57,964 nt of DNA from Psychrobacter sp. APC 3426 (GCF_030408035.1 NZ_JASDCF010000020.1:1-57964); one strand, 5' to 3'; numbered from the stretch's first letter, positions 27,917 through 37,859 are shown. Notes: generated by a model from the sequence alone, not told the origin. Made by a program: numbers and translations.

Positions 27917-29413
27917 ATGTCTGAACTTCATCTATTAAGTACCGAGCAGCTTATTACTGGCTTGCAAGACAAACAATTTAGCAGCCTTGAGCTGACCGAA
28001 CATTACATCAAGCGCATAGACGCACTAGATAGCAAGATTAATAGCTTTATCACTCATACCTCTGAAACTGCTCGTGCACAGGCACAGGCAGCTGACGAGA
28101 TGCGCGCACAAGGTGATAAAAGACGCTTATTGGGCGTTCCAATGGCGCATAAAGACATATTTTGTACTCAAGGTGTGCTGACGACTTGTGGCTCAAAGAT
28201 GCTACATAACTTCGTCTCACCTTATAACGCTACTATTGTTTCTAACATTGATAAAGCGGGCATGATTAGCCTTGGTAAGCTCAATATGGATGAGTTTGCA
28301 ATGGGCTCAGATAACAGCAGCTCATACTACGGAACCGTACAAAACCCTTGGGATTTAGAACGTGTTCCGGGTGGCTCATCTGGTGGTAGTGCCGCTGCTG
28401 TTGCCGCAGGTTTTGTGCCAGTGGCAACCGGTAGTGATACCGGTGGCTCTATTCGTCAACCTGCTTCATTTTGCGGCTTAACAGGCATCAAACCGACTTA
28501 TGGCCGTGTGTCACGTTTTGGTATGATTGCCTACGCCTCAAGTCTTGACCAAGCTGGCAGCATGGGTCGTAGCGCCAAAGATTGTGCCTACCTATTACAA
28601 CCAATGATTGGTCACGATCCACGCGATGCAACTTCTATCAAGCATGATATGCCTGACTACGTGCAAGATCTCAATGACGCAGAAGCCGCTGCTGGTGATA
28701 AGCCATTTGCTGGTCTACGCATTGGTGTCGCTAAAGAATACTTTAGCAAAGGGCTTGACGCTGAAGTAGAAACCACCGTACGTGCTGCGCTAAAGAAATA
28801 TGAAGAGTTGGGCGCGACGATTGTGGAAGTGAATATCACTGACCCTGATATCACGCTGGCGACTTATTATATGCTCGCCCCTGCTGAAGCCTCTTCGAAC
28901 CTATCGCGCTTCGATGGTGTACGCTTTGGTTATCGCTGTGAAAACCCAACCGACCTTATCGATCTATATACGCGCTCACGCTCTGAAGGCTTTGGCCCTG
29001 AAGTACAGCGCCGTATCTTGACCGGTACTTACGCGCTATCTGCTGGTTATTTTGATGCTTATTATACTAAAGCACAAAAAATACGTCGCTTAATCGTCAA
29101 AGACTTCGAAGACGCCTTTGCCAACTGTGATGTCATCGCCAGCCCAACGGCACCAACCGCTGCTTATAAGCTCGCTGAAGATCTTGACCCTGCAACGATG
29201 TATTTGGGCGATGTCTATACCATCGGTGTTAACTTAGCCGGTCTACCAGCGCTCAGTCAGCCTGTTGGTCTGACGTCTGAAGGCTTGCCTGTTGGCTTAC
29301 AATTGATCGGTCAGTATTGGCAAGAAAGCAAGCTGTTGGCCACTGCGCATCTATTCCAGCAGCACACCGACCATCATTTGCAACACTCTACCATCGCGAA
29401 GGAGACGGTATAA
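27917..29413 (+). CDS. gatA: Asp/Glu-tRNA amidotransferase subunit A
   Basis: GatA (498 residues) is the amidase subunit that releases ammonia from glutamine. It carries the amidase signature [27 protein letters not shown] at about 153-179, and the catalytic Lys-cisSer-Ser set fits Lys in [11 protein letters not shown] near residue 79 plus the two serines of that glycine-rich segment. The stop codon overlaps the gatB start by one base (TAATG). Confidence 0.97.
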   Translation: MSELHLLSTEQLITGLQDKQFSSLELTEHYIKRIDALDSKINSFITHTSETARAQAQAADEMRAQGDKRRLLGVPMAHKDIFCTQGVLTTCGSKMLHNFVSPYNATIVSNIDKAGMISLGKLNMDEFAMGSDNSSSYYGTVQNPWDLERVPGGSSGGSAAAVAAGFVPVATGSDTGGSIRQPASFCGLTGIKPTYGRVSRFGMIAYASSLDQAGSMGRSAKDCAYLLQPMIGHDPRDATSIKHDMPDYVQDLNDAEAAAGDKPFAGLRIGVAKEYFSKGLDAEVETTVRAALKKYEELGATIVEVNITDPDITLATYYMLAPAEASSNLSRFDGVRFGYRCENPTDLIDLYTRSRSEGFGPEVQRRILTGTYALSAGYFDAYYTKAQKIRRLIVKDFEDAFANCDVIASPTAPTAAYKLAEDLDPATMYLGDVYTIGVNLAGLPALSQPVGLTSEGLPVGLQLIGQYWQESKLLATAHLFQQHTDHHLQHSTIAKETV

Positions 29414-30942
29414 TGAACACAGCAACTACTACTGATAATAATGCCGCCCGCGAACATGAGGTTCGTAAAGAGCTGTTCGTCGATGGTTATGAAGTGGTCA
29501 TCGGTATTGAAATTCACTGCCAGTTGAATACGGAAAGTAAAATATTTTCCAGTGCACCGACTGACTTTGGTCATGAGCCAAACAGCCAAGCCAGTATCGT
29601 AGATTTAGGCTTGCCTGGTGTCCTTCCAGTTCTAAATGCTGGCGTGGTCGATCGTGCGCTGAAATTCGGTATCGGCGTCAATGCTGAGCTGGGTCTATTT
29701 AATACCTTTGACCGTAAAAACTACTTTTATCCTGACTTGCCTAAAGGCTATCAAATCACCCAAATGGCCAACCCTATCGTTGGCGAAGGTTATATCGATG
29801 TCATCGTCAATGAAGGCGAGAAAAACGAATACCCTAAACGTATGGGCATCACTCGCGCGCATTTAGAAGAAGACGCTGGTAAGTCAGTACACGATGCTGT
29901 CGATGGTATGACAGGTGTGGATTTGAACCGTGCTGGTACGCCATTAATCGAAATCGTCTCTGAGCCTGATATGCGCTCAGCTCATGAAGCACTGGCCTAT
30001 ATCAAAGCCATTCATCAGCTGGTCACGTGGCTAGGTATCTCAGATGCGGTCATGGCAGAAGGATCATTCCGCTGTGACTGTAACGTCTCTGTGCGCGAGC
30101 CTGGTGCAGAATTGGGCACACGTACTGAACTCAAAAATCTAAACTCGTTCCGCTTTATCGAACGTGCCATCAATCGTGAAATCGAACGTCAAATAGACAT
30201 CATTGAAGACGGCGGTAAAGTCGTGCAGGCAACGATGCTTTATGATCCAGAGCGCGATGAAACTCGCACCATGCGTACCAAAGAAGATGCCAACGATTAT
30301 CGCTATTTCCCTGATCCTGATTTGCTGCCTGTACGTATCGAGCAACATACTGTCGATGCGATTAAAGCTGCCATGCCTGAGCTACCTGTTGTACGTCGCG
30401 CACGTTTTGAAGAAGCGCTTGGGCTGTCAGAGTACGACGCACGTATCTTGACTGGTAGCCGTCAGCTTGCCGATTACTTTGAAGATGTCGTCGCTGAAGT
30501 GGGTCAGCAAGATGCGAAGATGGCGGCTAACTGGGTCATGGGCGACTTACTCGGTGCACTGAATAAAGATGATAAAGACATCATCGACTCCCCTATCAGC
30601 GCCAAGCAATTGGCTGGCATGCTAGCGCGTATCAAAGACGATACGCTGTCTGGTAAATTGGCTAAGAAAGTCTTTAGCGCTCTGTATGAGCGCGAAGGCG
30701 GCAACGATGATGATGCAGCAGATAAAATCATTGAAGAAAAAGGTCTTAAGCAAGAAACGGATACTGGCGCTATCAAAGCCATGGTAGAAGAAGTCATTGC
30801 TAAGAATCAAGCCATGGTGGAAGAATATCGCGGCGGTAAAGAAAAAGCCTTTAATGGTCTCGTCGGACAAGTGATGAAAGCCAGCCGCGGTAGTGCTAAC
30901 CCTCAGCAAGTAAACCAAATCCTAAAAGAACTATTGGGTTAA
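29413..30942 (+). CDS. gatB: Asp/Glu-tRNA amidotransferase subunit B
   Basis: GatB (509 residues) binds the mischarged tRNA and activates its carboxylate with ATP. It shows [22 protein letters not shown], the [10 protein letters not shown] segment and [17 protein letters not shown], with the helical tail domain ending [16 protein letters not shown] chose the ATG at 29413, which has AGGAG 8 bases upstream and overlaps the gatA stop; the longer frame to 29317 lies inside gatA. It completes the gatCAB operon. Confidence 0.97.
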   Translation: MNTATTTDNNAAREHEVRKELFVDGYEVVIGIEIHCQLNTESKIFSSAPTDFGHEPNSQASIVDLGLPGVLPVLNAGVVDRALKFGIGVNAELGLFNTFDRKNYFYPDLPKGYQITQMANPIVGEGYIDVIVNEGEKNEYPKRMGITRAHLEEDAGKSVHDAVDGMTGVDLNRAGTPLIEIVSEPDMRSAHEALAYIKAIHQLVTWLGISDAVMAEGSFRCDCNVSVREPGAELGTRTELKNLNSFRFIERAINREIERQIDIIEDGGKVVQATMLYDPERDETRTMRTKEDANDYRYFPDPDLLPVRIEQHTVDAIKAAMPELPVVRRARFEEALGLSEYDARILTGSRQLADYFEDVVAEVGQQDAKMAANWVMGDLLGALNKDDKDIIDSPISAKQLAGMLARIKDDTLSGKLAKKVFSALYEREGGNDDDAADKIIEEKGLKQETDTGAIKAMVEEVIAKNQAMVEEYRGGKEKAFNGLVGQVMKASRGSANPQQVNQILKELLG

Positions 30943-31017
30943 AGTGAACGGCGAAGTAGTTATGCTGACTATGATACGTAGAATGGTGTTGTAAAAATCG
31001 AGCAAAATAAATAGCTC

Positions 31018-31045
31018 TTGCAATACGTACGATTTTGCGTAAAAT
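31018..31045 (+). promoter_or_regulatory. Putative tRNA-Pro promoter
   Basis: TTGCAA (31018-31023), 16-bp spacer, TAAAAT (31040-31045), with the tRNA starting 12 bp downstream. The placement is right for a tRNA promoter. Confidence 0.6.
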
Positions 31046-31056
31046 AGTCAGTCATT

Positions 31057-31133
31057 CGGGGCGTAGCGCAGTCTGGTAGCGCACTACACTGGGGGTGTAG
31101 TGGTCGCAGGTTCAAATCCTGCCGTTCCGACCA
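31057..31133 (+). tRNA. tRNA-Pro (anticodon GGG)
   Basis: A 77-nt cloverleaf: acceptor CGGGGCG pairs with CGTTCCG (two G-U pairs), anticodon stem CTACA/TGTAG with loop CTGGGGG (anticodon GGG), T arm GCAGG-TTCAAAT-CCTGC, encoded CCA at the 3' end. It reads CCC and CCU codons. It stands alone after gatB with its own promoter and terminator. Confidence 0.97.
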
Positions 31134-31149
31134 AACATAATAATACAAT

Positions 31150-31189
31150 AAAAAAGCCAATCATTGCTTTCAATGGTTGGCTTTTTTTT
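31150..31189. terminator. Terminator after tRNA-Pro
   Basis: AAAAAGCCAATCATTG / CAATGGTTGGCTTTTT stem (one T-G mismatch or wobble, loop CTTT) followed by a long T run. It can serve the tRNA (plus) and the convergent ydhR-like gene (minus). Confidence 0.85.
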
Positions 31190-31208
31190 CATGACTTTTC
31201 ATCAATTA

Positions 31209-31511
31209 TCATACAGACGCTTTAGTAATCGCACTCAGCGCTTCGTTAATTTCAAAAGTTTTAGACTTAATATCTGTAAAGCCAAAAGACTCTAAACGCT
31301 CGGTATGTTTGGCAAGGTATCTGTTGGCATCATCTAAGTTGTCAAACACGTAGATGCCGCCCGCTTCTTGCGTTTCTTCATTTTCTGTCCATAGCTTATA
31401 GACTAGACCATTCTCGTTTGCGATGTCTTCAGCGAGCTCTTTCATCGATTCAAAGAACGCATTGCCAAAAGGGCCACTATATGGAAAATCGATTTGCAAA
31501 AGGTATTTCAT
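31209..31511 (-). CDS. ydhR: YdhR-type putative monooxygenase
   Basis: The 100-residue protein aligns by eye with E. coli YdhR over its whole length: a KYLLQIDFPYSGPFG start, GLVYKLWTENEETQEAGGIYVF and AKHTERLESFGF…FEINEALS. The family has a dimeric alpha/beta-barrel fold like small mono-oxygenases, with no proven substrate. It is a lone minus-strand gene sharing the terminator with tRNA-Pro. Confidence 0.85.
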   Translation of the reverse strand: MKYLLQIDFPYSGPFGNAFFESMKELAEDIANENGLVYKLWTENEETQEAGGIYVFDNLDDANRYLAKHTERLESFGFTDIKSKTFEINEALSAITKASV

Positions 31512-31663
31512 AGTTCAATCCTCATTATTATTTGATTTATGTTTCATAGTCGACAGAGCATGTGCTGCCAGATGGTCTCAATCTTAACATAGTACGATTG
31601 ACTATAGACTTTTAGCAAGTGAGCAGCTAGGGTAAATACTTTACGTTTACACTGGTTTAATCT

Positions 31664-32644
31664 ATGTTTGAGCTTAGCACGCTACGCCCCGCCACTCTCG
31701 CAACTCATACCAACTATGCACCTTGGGAAGCTTATCAGCGGCCTTATGTACGCGATTTGGCTTATGTGCTGGCGTGCCCTAATGTCTTAACAGAGTGGTT
31801 GGACTTTGCACAGCATCAGAATACGCATATCGTATCGGTACATAGTGCAAGCTTTTGGCAGCAGCAGTTTGAGGCGTATGAGCAGCGTTTAGAAGAGCTA
31901 GATACTACCAATGCTTATCAGGATCTGACCCGCTATTTACTGACGCGTCCGAGTCCTAACCGCTTGGGTTTTCATTTCGAGGGGTTATTGTCATTTTGGT
32001 TAGAGGATGGGTTTGCGCGCAAGTTGCATCCATACGAAACGCTCGCTAATAACGTACAGTTGTACAACGGCAAGCAGACGACTGGCGAACTAGATTTGAT
32101 TTTGCATAATCACGATGAAGGTCTCATCGAGCATTGGGAATTAGCGATTAAGTTTTTTATGGGATCAGCCCCTTTTGCGCCTGTAAATTGGGTAGGGATA
32201 AATTCTAATGACAATCTACAGCGTAAAATGACGCATATGCAAACCAAGCAGTTTCGCACGGTGTGGGTCGATACCGAAAATCATGGACAAGTAAAAATTG
32301 ATAAGCGTTATGGCATCATAAAAGGACGATTCTTTTTGCCAATGAACATAGCCAACTCTAGCCATTCTGACTGGCCTACTTGGCTAGCACCCAGCTTTCC
32401 GATGCATGAATGGTGCGATAAAAGTGACAAAGCATGTCTCGCAACCATTAACATGGTGAAACTCAGACGCGCACATTATATCGAATGGTTTACCAAACGC
32501 AGCTTTTATGACAGTTACGATAAATGTCAGCCACAGTTGGTTTGGGAAGACGATACGCCACCTGCAACAGGGCTGTATTTTGAAAATGGCAGACCAATTG
32601 TCATTTACCCAAGGCAGCCTGATGAAACAAATGATAGCCCTTAA
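31664..32644 (+). CDS. DUF1853 family protein, nuclease-fold-like
   Basis: The 326-residue protein matches the DUF1853 family by its HFEGLLSFWLE…LHPYETLANNVQLYN and KTTGELDLIL…HWELAIKFFMG segments. The spaced GELD…WELAIK pattern (a D followed by E-x-K) resembles the catalytic signature of PD-(D/E)XK nucleases, so a nuclease-like fold is likely. No substrate is known. No good Shine-Dalgarno precedes the ATG. It faces the DUF2726 gene tail to tail, 17 bp apart. Confidence 0.7.
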   Translation: MFELSTLRPATLATHTNYAPWEAYQRPYVRDLAYVLACPNVLTEWLDFAQHQNTHIVSVHSASFWQQQFEAYEQRLEELDTTNAYQDLTRYLLTRPSPNRLGFHFEGLLSFWLEDGFARKLHPYETLANNVQLYNGKQTTGELDLILHNHDEGLIEHWELAIKFFMGSAPFAPVNWVGINSNDNLQRKMTHMQTKQFRTVWVDTENHGQVKIDKRYGIIKGRFFLPMNIANSSHSDWPTWLAPSFPMHEWCDKSDKACLATINMVKLRRAHYIEWFTKRSFYDSYDKCQPQLVWEDDTPPATGLYFENGRPIVIYPRQPDETNDSP

Positions 32645-32661
32645 AGAGCTCGGGTAAATTT

Positions 32662-33192
32662 TTAATAAGTCTCAATCACTTGCATCAGCTCATATCTGAG
32701 CATATCCGCACTTGGCATACGCTCAGCATGAAAGCGCACAATCGGAATGCCTGCGCTGGCAAGGGCTTTGTCCTTTTTATCATCGGCCTTTTGTCGTGAC
32801 TTACTGCTGTGTGTCCAATCATCAAGTTCAATAGCCACTAAGGTTGTTTGAGCATCAATATCAACAATCACGTAATCAACGCTTTGACGACAGATGCGAT
32901 TAAACCAAAAACTGCGCTCGGAGGTCTCGCTACTATTGGCTTCGATGATTCTTGACAGCTGCACTTGAACAAAAATATGATATTCTGGTAAGGCATTTTT
33001 TAATTTATTAAAAAACAGCACTTCAGTATCCGTCATAATAGGCATGGGTGCAAATGGCCATATAGCCAAATCATCACCACGCACAGGCTTAGGATCAGGC
33101 TCTGTGCTTTGACGTTTTGATAACAGCTTTGGTAATGTAATGAGACCTAAAAACCCAACGGCCAATACTAAAAAAATAACGCCAAATGACAT
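32662..33192 (-). CDS. Membrane-anchored DUF2726 protein
   Basis: The 176-residue protein has one N-terminal transmembrane segment (about 3-20), a short Pro-rich linker and a DUF2726 domain from about 50. In the domain, DYVIVDIDAQTTLVAIELDD is followed by H, a basic helix and ALASAGIPIVRF, a layout shared with Vsr-like/DUF559 nuclease-fold domains. The charged residues are D…ELDD…K, which could support metal binding, but activity is unproven. It is convergent with the DUF1853 gene, and the pair may be functionally related. Confidence 0.7.
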   Translation of the reverse strand: MSFGVIFLVLAVGFLGLITLPKLLSKRQSTEPDPKPVRGDDLAIWPFAPMPIMTDTEVLFFNKLKNALPEYHIFVQVQLSRIIEANSSETSERSFWFNRICRQSVDYVIVDIDAQTTLVAIELDDWTHSSKSRQKADDKKDKALASAGIPIVRFHAERMPSADMLRYELMQVIETY

Positions 33193-33515
33193 GGTTTTAC
33201 CTTATACAATTTAAGAGTGATTGACCAAACTCACGACTTCGCTATTTATAAAAAACTGAATGCAAGCCGTCGTTTTTAACAATCACAGCAGGTCAACCTT
33301 TCTAGGCTGACAGGTTATACAGAAGGAAGTAATAAATGGTAGGCATAGTATCTAAGCCTATCCTTATCGGCAATCTATAACGCAAAAAACACGACATCTA
33401 ATGTCGTGTTTTTATAATAAGAGAGAAAAAATCAAAAAACTGAAATTATACGGCCAAATTATTAGGTAATCATTAGTTTCTAAGGGCTAACTACTACCCA
33501 AATTTAAAGACGCTT
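33193..33515. other. Intergenic region between the SPOR protein and DUF2726 genes
   Basis: 323 bp with no ORF. It holds the terminator of the LysM-SPOR gene (33385-33413); the part nearest 33193 should contain the DUF2726 promoter, but none stood out. Confidence 0.5.
33385..33413 (-). terminator. Terminator downstream of the LysM-SPOR gene
   Basis: AAAAACACGACAT / ATGTCGTGTTTTT, a perfect 13-bp stem with a CTA loop and A/T tracts on both sides. It lies 103 bp after the stop of the minus-strand SPOR gene. Confidence 0.85.
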
Positions 33516-34799
33516 TTAACGCCAGTATAAGACCCAGGCACTGGTGGTATTTACTTTAGGGTCGCTATTGATTTTATCTTTAAGCGCCAATGCCGCCACT
33601 TTACCACGCTCAGGACCGACGATGACACGTACGCCTCGACTGGTGGTACTGGTCTTGACTTGATAGCCTGCTGACTGGAATTTTTTCGCCAACTCATCTG
33701 CTTTGGCTTGATCGTTTGCTAATGCGACCTGTACACCAAAGCTACCTTTGGCATCGGTCTCTTTGACTTCTTGACGTGCTTCGCTAAGTTTCTGCTGCGC
33801 CTCACGCTTGGCATCTGCTGACTTCTTGGCTAATGCTTCTTCCTTTTGACGCTTCTCTTCCCGTGCTTTTTCAGCGGCGGCGGCTTCACGCTCTAGACGC
33901 TGCACTTGCTTACGCGATGGAATCGTTAAGGTTTGACCCAATTGTAGTGCTGTCGATGGTGACATGTCGTTGGCTTGAGCCAACACTTCTACTGGCACAT
34001 TATATTGTCTGGCCAGCTTAATCAACCCATCACCCCTTTTCACTTCGTAATCAGTTGGCGATTTTGGTGGTTCTTTTTTAGCAGCCTCTGCTGCTTGCTC
34101 AGCGGCGGCTTTCTTTTTTTCAGCCATGGTCTGAGCATCCGCTTGTTTTTTGGCATCCGCTTGACGCTTAGCTTCAGCTTGACGTTTCGCCTCCGCCTCT
34201 TTTTTACTATCCGCTAATTTTTTGGCAGCCTCTTGTTGTTTAATGGCAGCTTGTCTTTTGGCTTCTTGTTGCTGAGCGGTGGCTTTTTGATTAGCAGCCT
34301 CGTTAGTACTGGCTGATGACTCACTATCAGTGCGTGGCTGGGCTGTTGGCGTTTCAATGACGTTTTCAGCAGCTGCTGTACTGTCACTATCATCACCAGT
34401 GGCTGCGGTATTTGACATATATTGCTGACTTTCAGCACGTGCTTTAGCTAATGCTTCTGCTTCAGCGGCCTCTTGCTCAGTCAAGAACTGCTGCGCACGC
34501 TTTTCTTGTTCAGCGACCCGCGCAGCACGCTCTTTTTGTTTCTGTGCCAAGATACGTTTTTCCGTCTCAATGTCAGTCGTCAATGGCTGTTGTGACGCTT
34601 GCTCAGTGGTTGGCTTGTCTATCATCGCTGACGTTGGCTGTTGGTTATTACTTTCGCCAATTTGTTGCACCATGGCGTATAGCATCACGCTACCGCCAAT
34701 AATCATCCCAATGCCCAATAAGGCTTGTCTCGAAAAGTTCATCCGTTTACGTCTCTTAGTTGGTAATAAGGTTGATTGAGCGGCCAAGCTCTCACTCAA
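33516..34799 (-). CDS. LysM and SPOR domain protein at the dedD position
   Basis: The 427-residue inner-membrane protein has basic residues (16-19), a transmembrane segment (26-44), Ala/Glu/Lys-rich coiled coils (80-125, 170-242), a LysM domain (250-294), another coiled coil and a C-terminal SPOR domain (353-426). SPOR domains bind denuded septal peptidoglycan, so a cell-division role like that of DedD or FtsN is likely. The gene sits after folC, exactly where dedD lies in E. coli; the added LysM is unusual for DedD. The frame opens at a TTG (34799); the first ATG is at 34742 and would drop the cytoplasmic tail. A promoter with CAGACA-17-TATAAT lies upstream. Confidence 0.8.
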   Translation of the reverse strand: MSESLAAQSTLLPTKRRKRMNFSRQALLGIGMIIGGSVMLYAMVQQIGESNNQQPTSAMIDKPTTEQASQQPLTTDIETEKRILAQKQKERAARVAEQEKRAQQFLTEQEAAEAEALAKARAESQQYMSNTAATGDDSDSTAAAENVIETPTAQPRTDSESSASTNEAANQKATAQQQEAKRQAAIKQQEAAKKLADSKKEAEAKRQAEAKRQADAKKQADAQTMAEKKKAAAEQAAEAAKKEPPKSPTDYEVKRGDGLIKLARQYNVPVEVLAQANDMSPSTALQLGQTLTIPSRKQVQRLEREAAAAEKAREEKRQKEEALAKKSADAKREAQQKLSEARQEVKETDAKGSFGVQVALANDQAKADELAKKFQSAGYQVKTSTTSRGVRVIVGPERGKVAALALKDKINSDPKVNTTSAWVLYWR

Positions 34800-34945
34800 A
34801 AACTATCGTCTCAAGACTATATTGAAACAGCTTAAATGAATAGCCTTAATAGTTGCCATTGCCGCCAGTTACGTCCATCAGTTTTCAAATGTTATGCCGG
34901 GCTTCTTTCTAATAGCCTTGTACAGGGACACGCTAAATCATTTTG

Positions 34946-34974
34946 ATTATAAAGCATATTTTTCATACTGTCTG
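34946..34974 (-). promoter_or_regulatory. Putative promoter of the LysM-SPOR gene
   Basis: Minus-strand CAGACA (34969-34974), 17-bp spacer, TATAAT (34946-34951), in the folC to SPOR-gene gap. It would allow the SPOR gene to be transcribed apart from folC. Confidence 0.55.
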
Positions 34975-35016
34975 CCATCATATTACTGCTAGAACCAACG
35001 ATGGACAGCCAGATAT

Positions 35017-36384
35017 TTAAAGTAAACCATCAACTGCAAGTGCCGCCAGTGCCTCACCGATAGTATGAAATGAGCCACATACTAGGATTAAGTCTTGTGG
35101 CTCGCTCGCATGTATCACAGCCTGCGTCGCCTCTCTCAATCTATCAAAACGGTGTATCTGAGCACGGTTAACGTGGTTCGATAAGATATCTTGTAGATGC
35201 TCAGCACTCGCTGCTCTCGGGTAGTCAATCTCAGCGATAAACCAATCACTAATAGGTAAGCCTGATTCAGTCAAACGCTGCACGACGTGATCTATATCCT
35301 TATCAACCAACATTGAAAACAGCATTTTAATGGTAGCAGGCTTACTATTCAATTGCTCAGAACCAGCTTTCTCTGCCAGATGTTGCTGCCAAAGCGGTAA
35401 CAGTTGCGCCAATAAAAACTCAACGCCTTGCTCGTTATGCGCCACATCAAACAGCCAATGGCGATTATGTGTCTCACGATAGTCAAAACGACCGGCGAGC
35501 TTAACCGTTCGCAGCGCCTGCTCAATAGCATTGATATCGACATTTAATGGACTTGCTAGCACTGCTGATAGGGCATTAGTAGTATTGGTCAATGACAGCG
35601 CTGGACGTGGTAACTGCATGGTAACGGCGGCATTGCTATATTGCCAAGTGCCTGAGCCTATCTCACGGCTGATAAAGTCTTGCCCAGCTTGGTAACAAGT
35701 TGCCTGATGCGTATCAATTGCTTGCTGCACACTAGCAGGCATCGCAGTAGCACCATAAATTAAGGGAATACCATCACGTAAGATACCTGCTTTCTCACGA
35801 CCGATATCTTCGACATTATCTCCTAGCCAGTCGACATGATCGATGGCAATGTTGGTAATCACTGCTATATCAGGATCAATGATATTGACCACATCTAAGC
35901 GACCGCCCAGCCCTACTTCTAACACCCAGACATCGCAATCTGCTTCGGCAAATATTAATAATGCGGCAAGTGTCGTCATCTCAAAAAATGACAAGGTCAG
36001 ATTACACGCCAACCGTGCTGCCTCTACTTTACTAAACGCATTGATTAATGTCTCATCACTGACCATCTTACCATTGATACGCACGCGCTCGTTAAACACA
36101 CTCAAATGCGGTGATTGATATAAGGCCGTTTTATATCCTGCCGCTTGACACATCTGCGCGATGACAGCGGTCGTTGAGCCTTTACCGTTTGTGCCTGCCA
36201 CGGTAAACACATAAGCATCATCTTTGGCTGACTGTACCACACCTAATGCCTCAGCCACCGGTAACACTCGCGACAATCCCATATCTATCGCCGACACATG
36301 AATCTGCTGCATATAGTCAAGCCATTCAGTCAAACTAGAATGCTCATTAGGAATGATGGGGTTAGAAACTAAAGCGTCAGACAT
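35017..36384 (-). CDS. folC: Dihydrofolate/folylpolyglutamate synthase
   Basis: FolC adds glycine-linked glutamates to folates and makes dihydrofolate from dihydropteroate. The 455-residue protein has the P-loop AGTNGKGSTTA (about 63-73), SPHLSVFNERVRINGK, the DIAVITNIAIDHVDWLG segment with a metal-binding His, and GRFDYRE…DVAHNEQG. It lies between accD and the SPOR gene on the same strand, the conserved accD-folC-dedD order. Confidence 0.95.
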   Translation of the reverse strand: MSDALVSNPIIPNEHSSLTEWLDYMQQIHVSAIDMGLSRVLPVAEALGVVQSAKDDAYVFTVAGTNGKGSTTAVIAQMCQAAGYKTALYQSPHLSVFNERVRINGKMVSDETLINAFSKVEAARLACNLTLSFFEMTTLAALLIFAEADCDVWVLEVGLGGRLDVVNIIDPDIAVITNIAIDHVDWLGDNVEDIGREKAGILRDGIPLIYGATAMPASVQQAIDTHQATCYQAGQDFISREIGSGTWQYSNAAVTMQLPRPALSLTNTTNALSAVLASPLNVDINAIEQALRTVKLAGRFDYRETHNRHWLFDVAHNEQGVEFLLAQLLPLWQQHLAEKAGSEQLNSKPATIKMLFSMLVDKDIDHVVQRLTESGLPISDWFIAEIDYPRAASAEHLQDILSNHVNRAQIHRFDRLREATQAVIHASEPQDLILVCGSFHTIGEALAALAVDGLL

Positions 36385-36596
36385 GGACAGAACCTATATA
36401 GAATTTTTTGGGAAAATAAAGAATTAGAAAATAGAGACAGTATATAACTACCTGACCAAAAAGCAAAAATAGCATTTACCGTGATGACGATAAATGCTAT
36501 TCGTTAAGTGTTGACTATTTTTCAGAGTCTAGCACGCTAATAAAAGCTTATAAACTCAGTTTACCTATTTACTCGCTGATTAAGAATATGTAGCGA

Positions 36597-37538
36597 CTAG
36601 GCATCAACATTAGGCACGCGACATAACTTAGCCAGCAAGCGATAGATAGTGTCGATTAATTGATGACGGTGAACCACTTCATCGACCACGCCATGCTCTA
36701 ACAAAAACTCAGCACGCTGGAACGGCTCTTCTAGAGTTTCACGCACGGTCTGCTCAATCACACGCTTGCCTGCAAAGCCAATCATGGCTTTTGGTTCTGC
36801 CAAATGAATATCACCAAGCATAGCAAGTGATGCAGTCACCCCGCCATAAACAGGATTGGTCAGTACTACGATATAAGGCACGCCAGCAATTCTTAAGCGT
36901 TCAATCGCCGCCGCAGTACGAGCCATTTGCATCAATGATAGCAGCCCTTCTTGCATGCGCGCACCGCCAGAAGCAGCAAAGCAGACCAAAGGAGATTTAT
37001 CGTTGAGGGCTTTTTCAGCAGCTTCTACAAAACGGTCACCGACCACCGAGCCCATAGAGCCGCCCATAAAGCGGAAGTCAAAGGCACAAGTGACCACATC
37101 AAGATTGCGCAATTTACCGTACATCACAATTAGTGCTTCAGACTCGCCGGTTTTGTCTTGTGCTTCGATCATGCGCTGCGGATACGGCTTACTATCCACA
37201 AAGCTCAATGGATCTTTGGCAGTGAACTGTTGTCCCAGCTCACCCTCTACTTGATCGAGCAGCCAGTTTAAGCGCTCACGAGCACTCATTGGTAAATGAT
37301 GGTCACAATGCGGACAGACATAGCAATTAAAGATCAGCGCCGTATTGGTAATCATGGAGTGACAATTACTACATTTGGTTGACGGTTCGGTCTCTACCGC
37401 TGTCAGTGGTGCAGTCAGTTGCTGCTTAATGCCTGGTATTGGGCGATTGAACCACGATTGTCCTGCGGTATTCGCATTTGGTGCAGCAGCATTATTTATA
37501 TTATCTGGTGTTATGGTATCAGTCATATTATTTGCCAT
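36597..37538 (-). CDS. accD: Acetyl-CoA carboxylase carboxyltransferase subunit beta
   Basis: AccD is the zinc-containing half of the carboxyltransferase that makes malonyl-CoA. The four-cysteine ribbon KCSNC…CYVCPHCDHH lies near residues 55-80, and the crotonase-like core holds FRFMGGSMGSVVG and SGGARMQEG. I use the ATG at 37538 (313 residues); a TTG at 37544 and an ATG at 37526 are alternatives, and none has a clear Shine-Dalgarno. The first 28 residues are an Asn/Ala-rich extension before the SW-N-R start shared with E. coli. A palindrome overlaps its putative promoter. Confidence 0.95.
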   Translation of the reverse strand: MANNMTDTITPDNINNAAAPNANTAGQSWFNRPIPGIKQQLTAPLTAVETEPSTKCSNCHSMITNTALIFNCYVCPHCDHHLPMSARERLNWLLDQVEGELGQQFTAKDPLSFVDSKPYPQRMIEAQDKTGESEALIVMYGKLRNLDVVTCAFDFRFMGGSMGSVVGDRFVEAAEKALNDKSPLVCFAASGGARMQEGLLSLMQMARTAAAIERLRIAGVPYIVVLTNPVYGGVTASLAMLGDIHLAEPKAMIGFAGKRVIEQTVRETLEEPFQRAEFLLEHGVVDEVVHRHQLIDTIYRLLAKLCRVPNVDA

Positions 37539-37859
37539 TATCAAAGGCTTATCGACAAGTTGGCTTAGTTACTTGTCCCTAAGAAGTCCGTTTATAAGAA
37601 TCAATTTAAAAGTCACATAGCCTTATAACATCAGCAGTTATAAAGCACGCTTATGCGCAACTGTAACAATTTATATGTGATGTTAGTTTACACACGTAAA
37701 CTAACTTTAGCAAAGTCATTTCACCGTGTCTTTATAAACATTGTTATAAAAGTTACGATAATCCTTGATATAAAAACAGCTATCGCCCCTCTTATAAATA
37801 ATAAGACGATGACGTTGCTGAGCCATACACACGTTGATGCTCATACATTCGATATAACA
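37539..37859. other. Intergenic region between trpA and accD with promoter and palindrome
   Basis: 321 bp after the trpA stop. It holds a putative accD promoter and a perfect palindrome (37682-37713), described separately, plus A/T-rich sequence toward trpA. No terminator for trpBA is obvious, so read-through from the trp genes into accD is possible. Confidence 0.5.
37682..37713 (-). promoter_or_regulatory. Putative accD promoter overlapped by a perfect palindrome
   Basis: Minus-strand TTGCTA (37708-37713), 17-bp spacer, TAAACT (37685-37690). A perfect inverted repeat, GTTAGTTTAC-ACAC-GTAAACTAAC (37682-37705), covers the -10 and most of the spacer. The layout is that of an operator for a dimeric repressor. 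Which protein binds is unknown; the A/T-rich core is not the FadR or PsrA consensus as I know them. Confidence 0.5.

Noticed and set aside
29317..29412. Longer gatB start
   Set aside because: The extra 32 codons lie inside gatA and have no homology; the ATG at 29413 has a strong ribosome-binding site.
30969..31160. Minus-strand ORF with a [19 protein letters not shown] peptide
   Set aside because: This is the antisense translation of the tRNA-Pro gene, a common false ORF.
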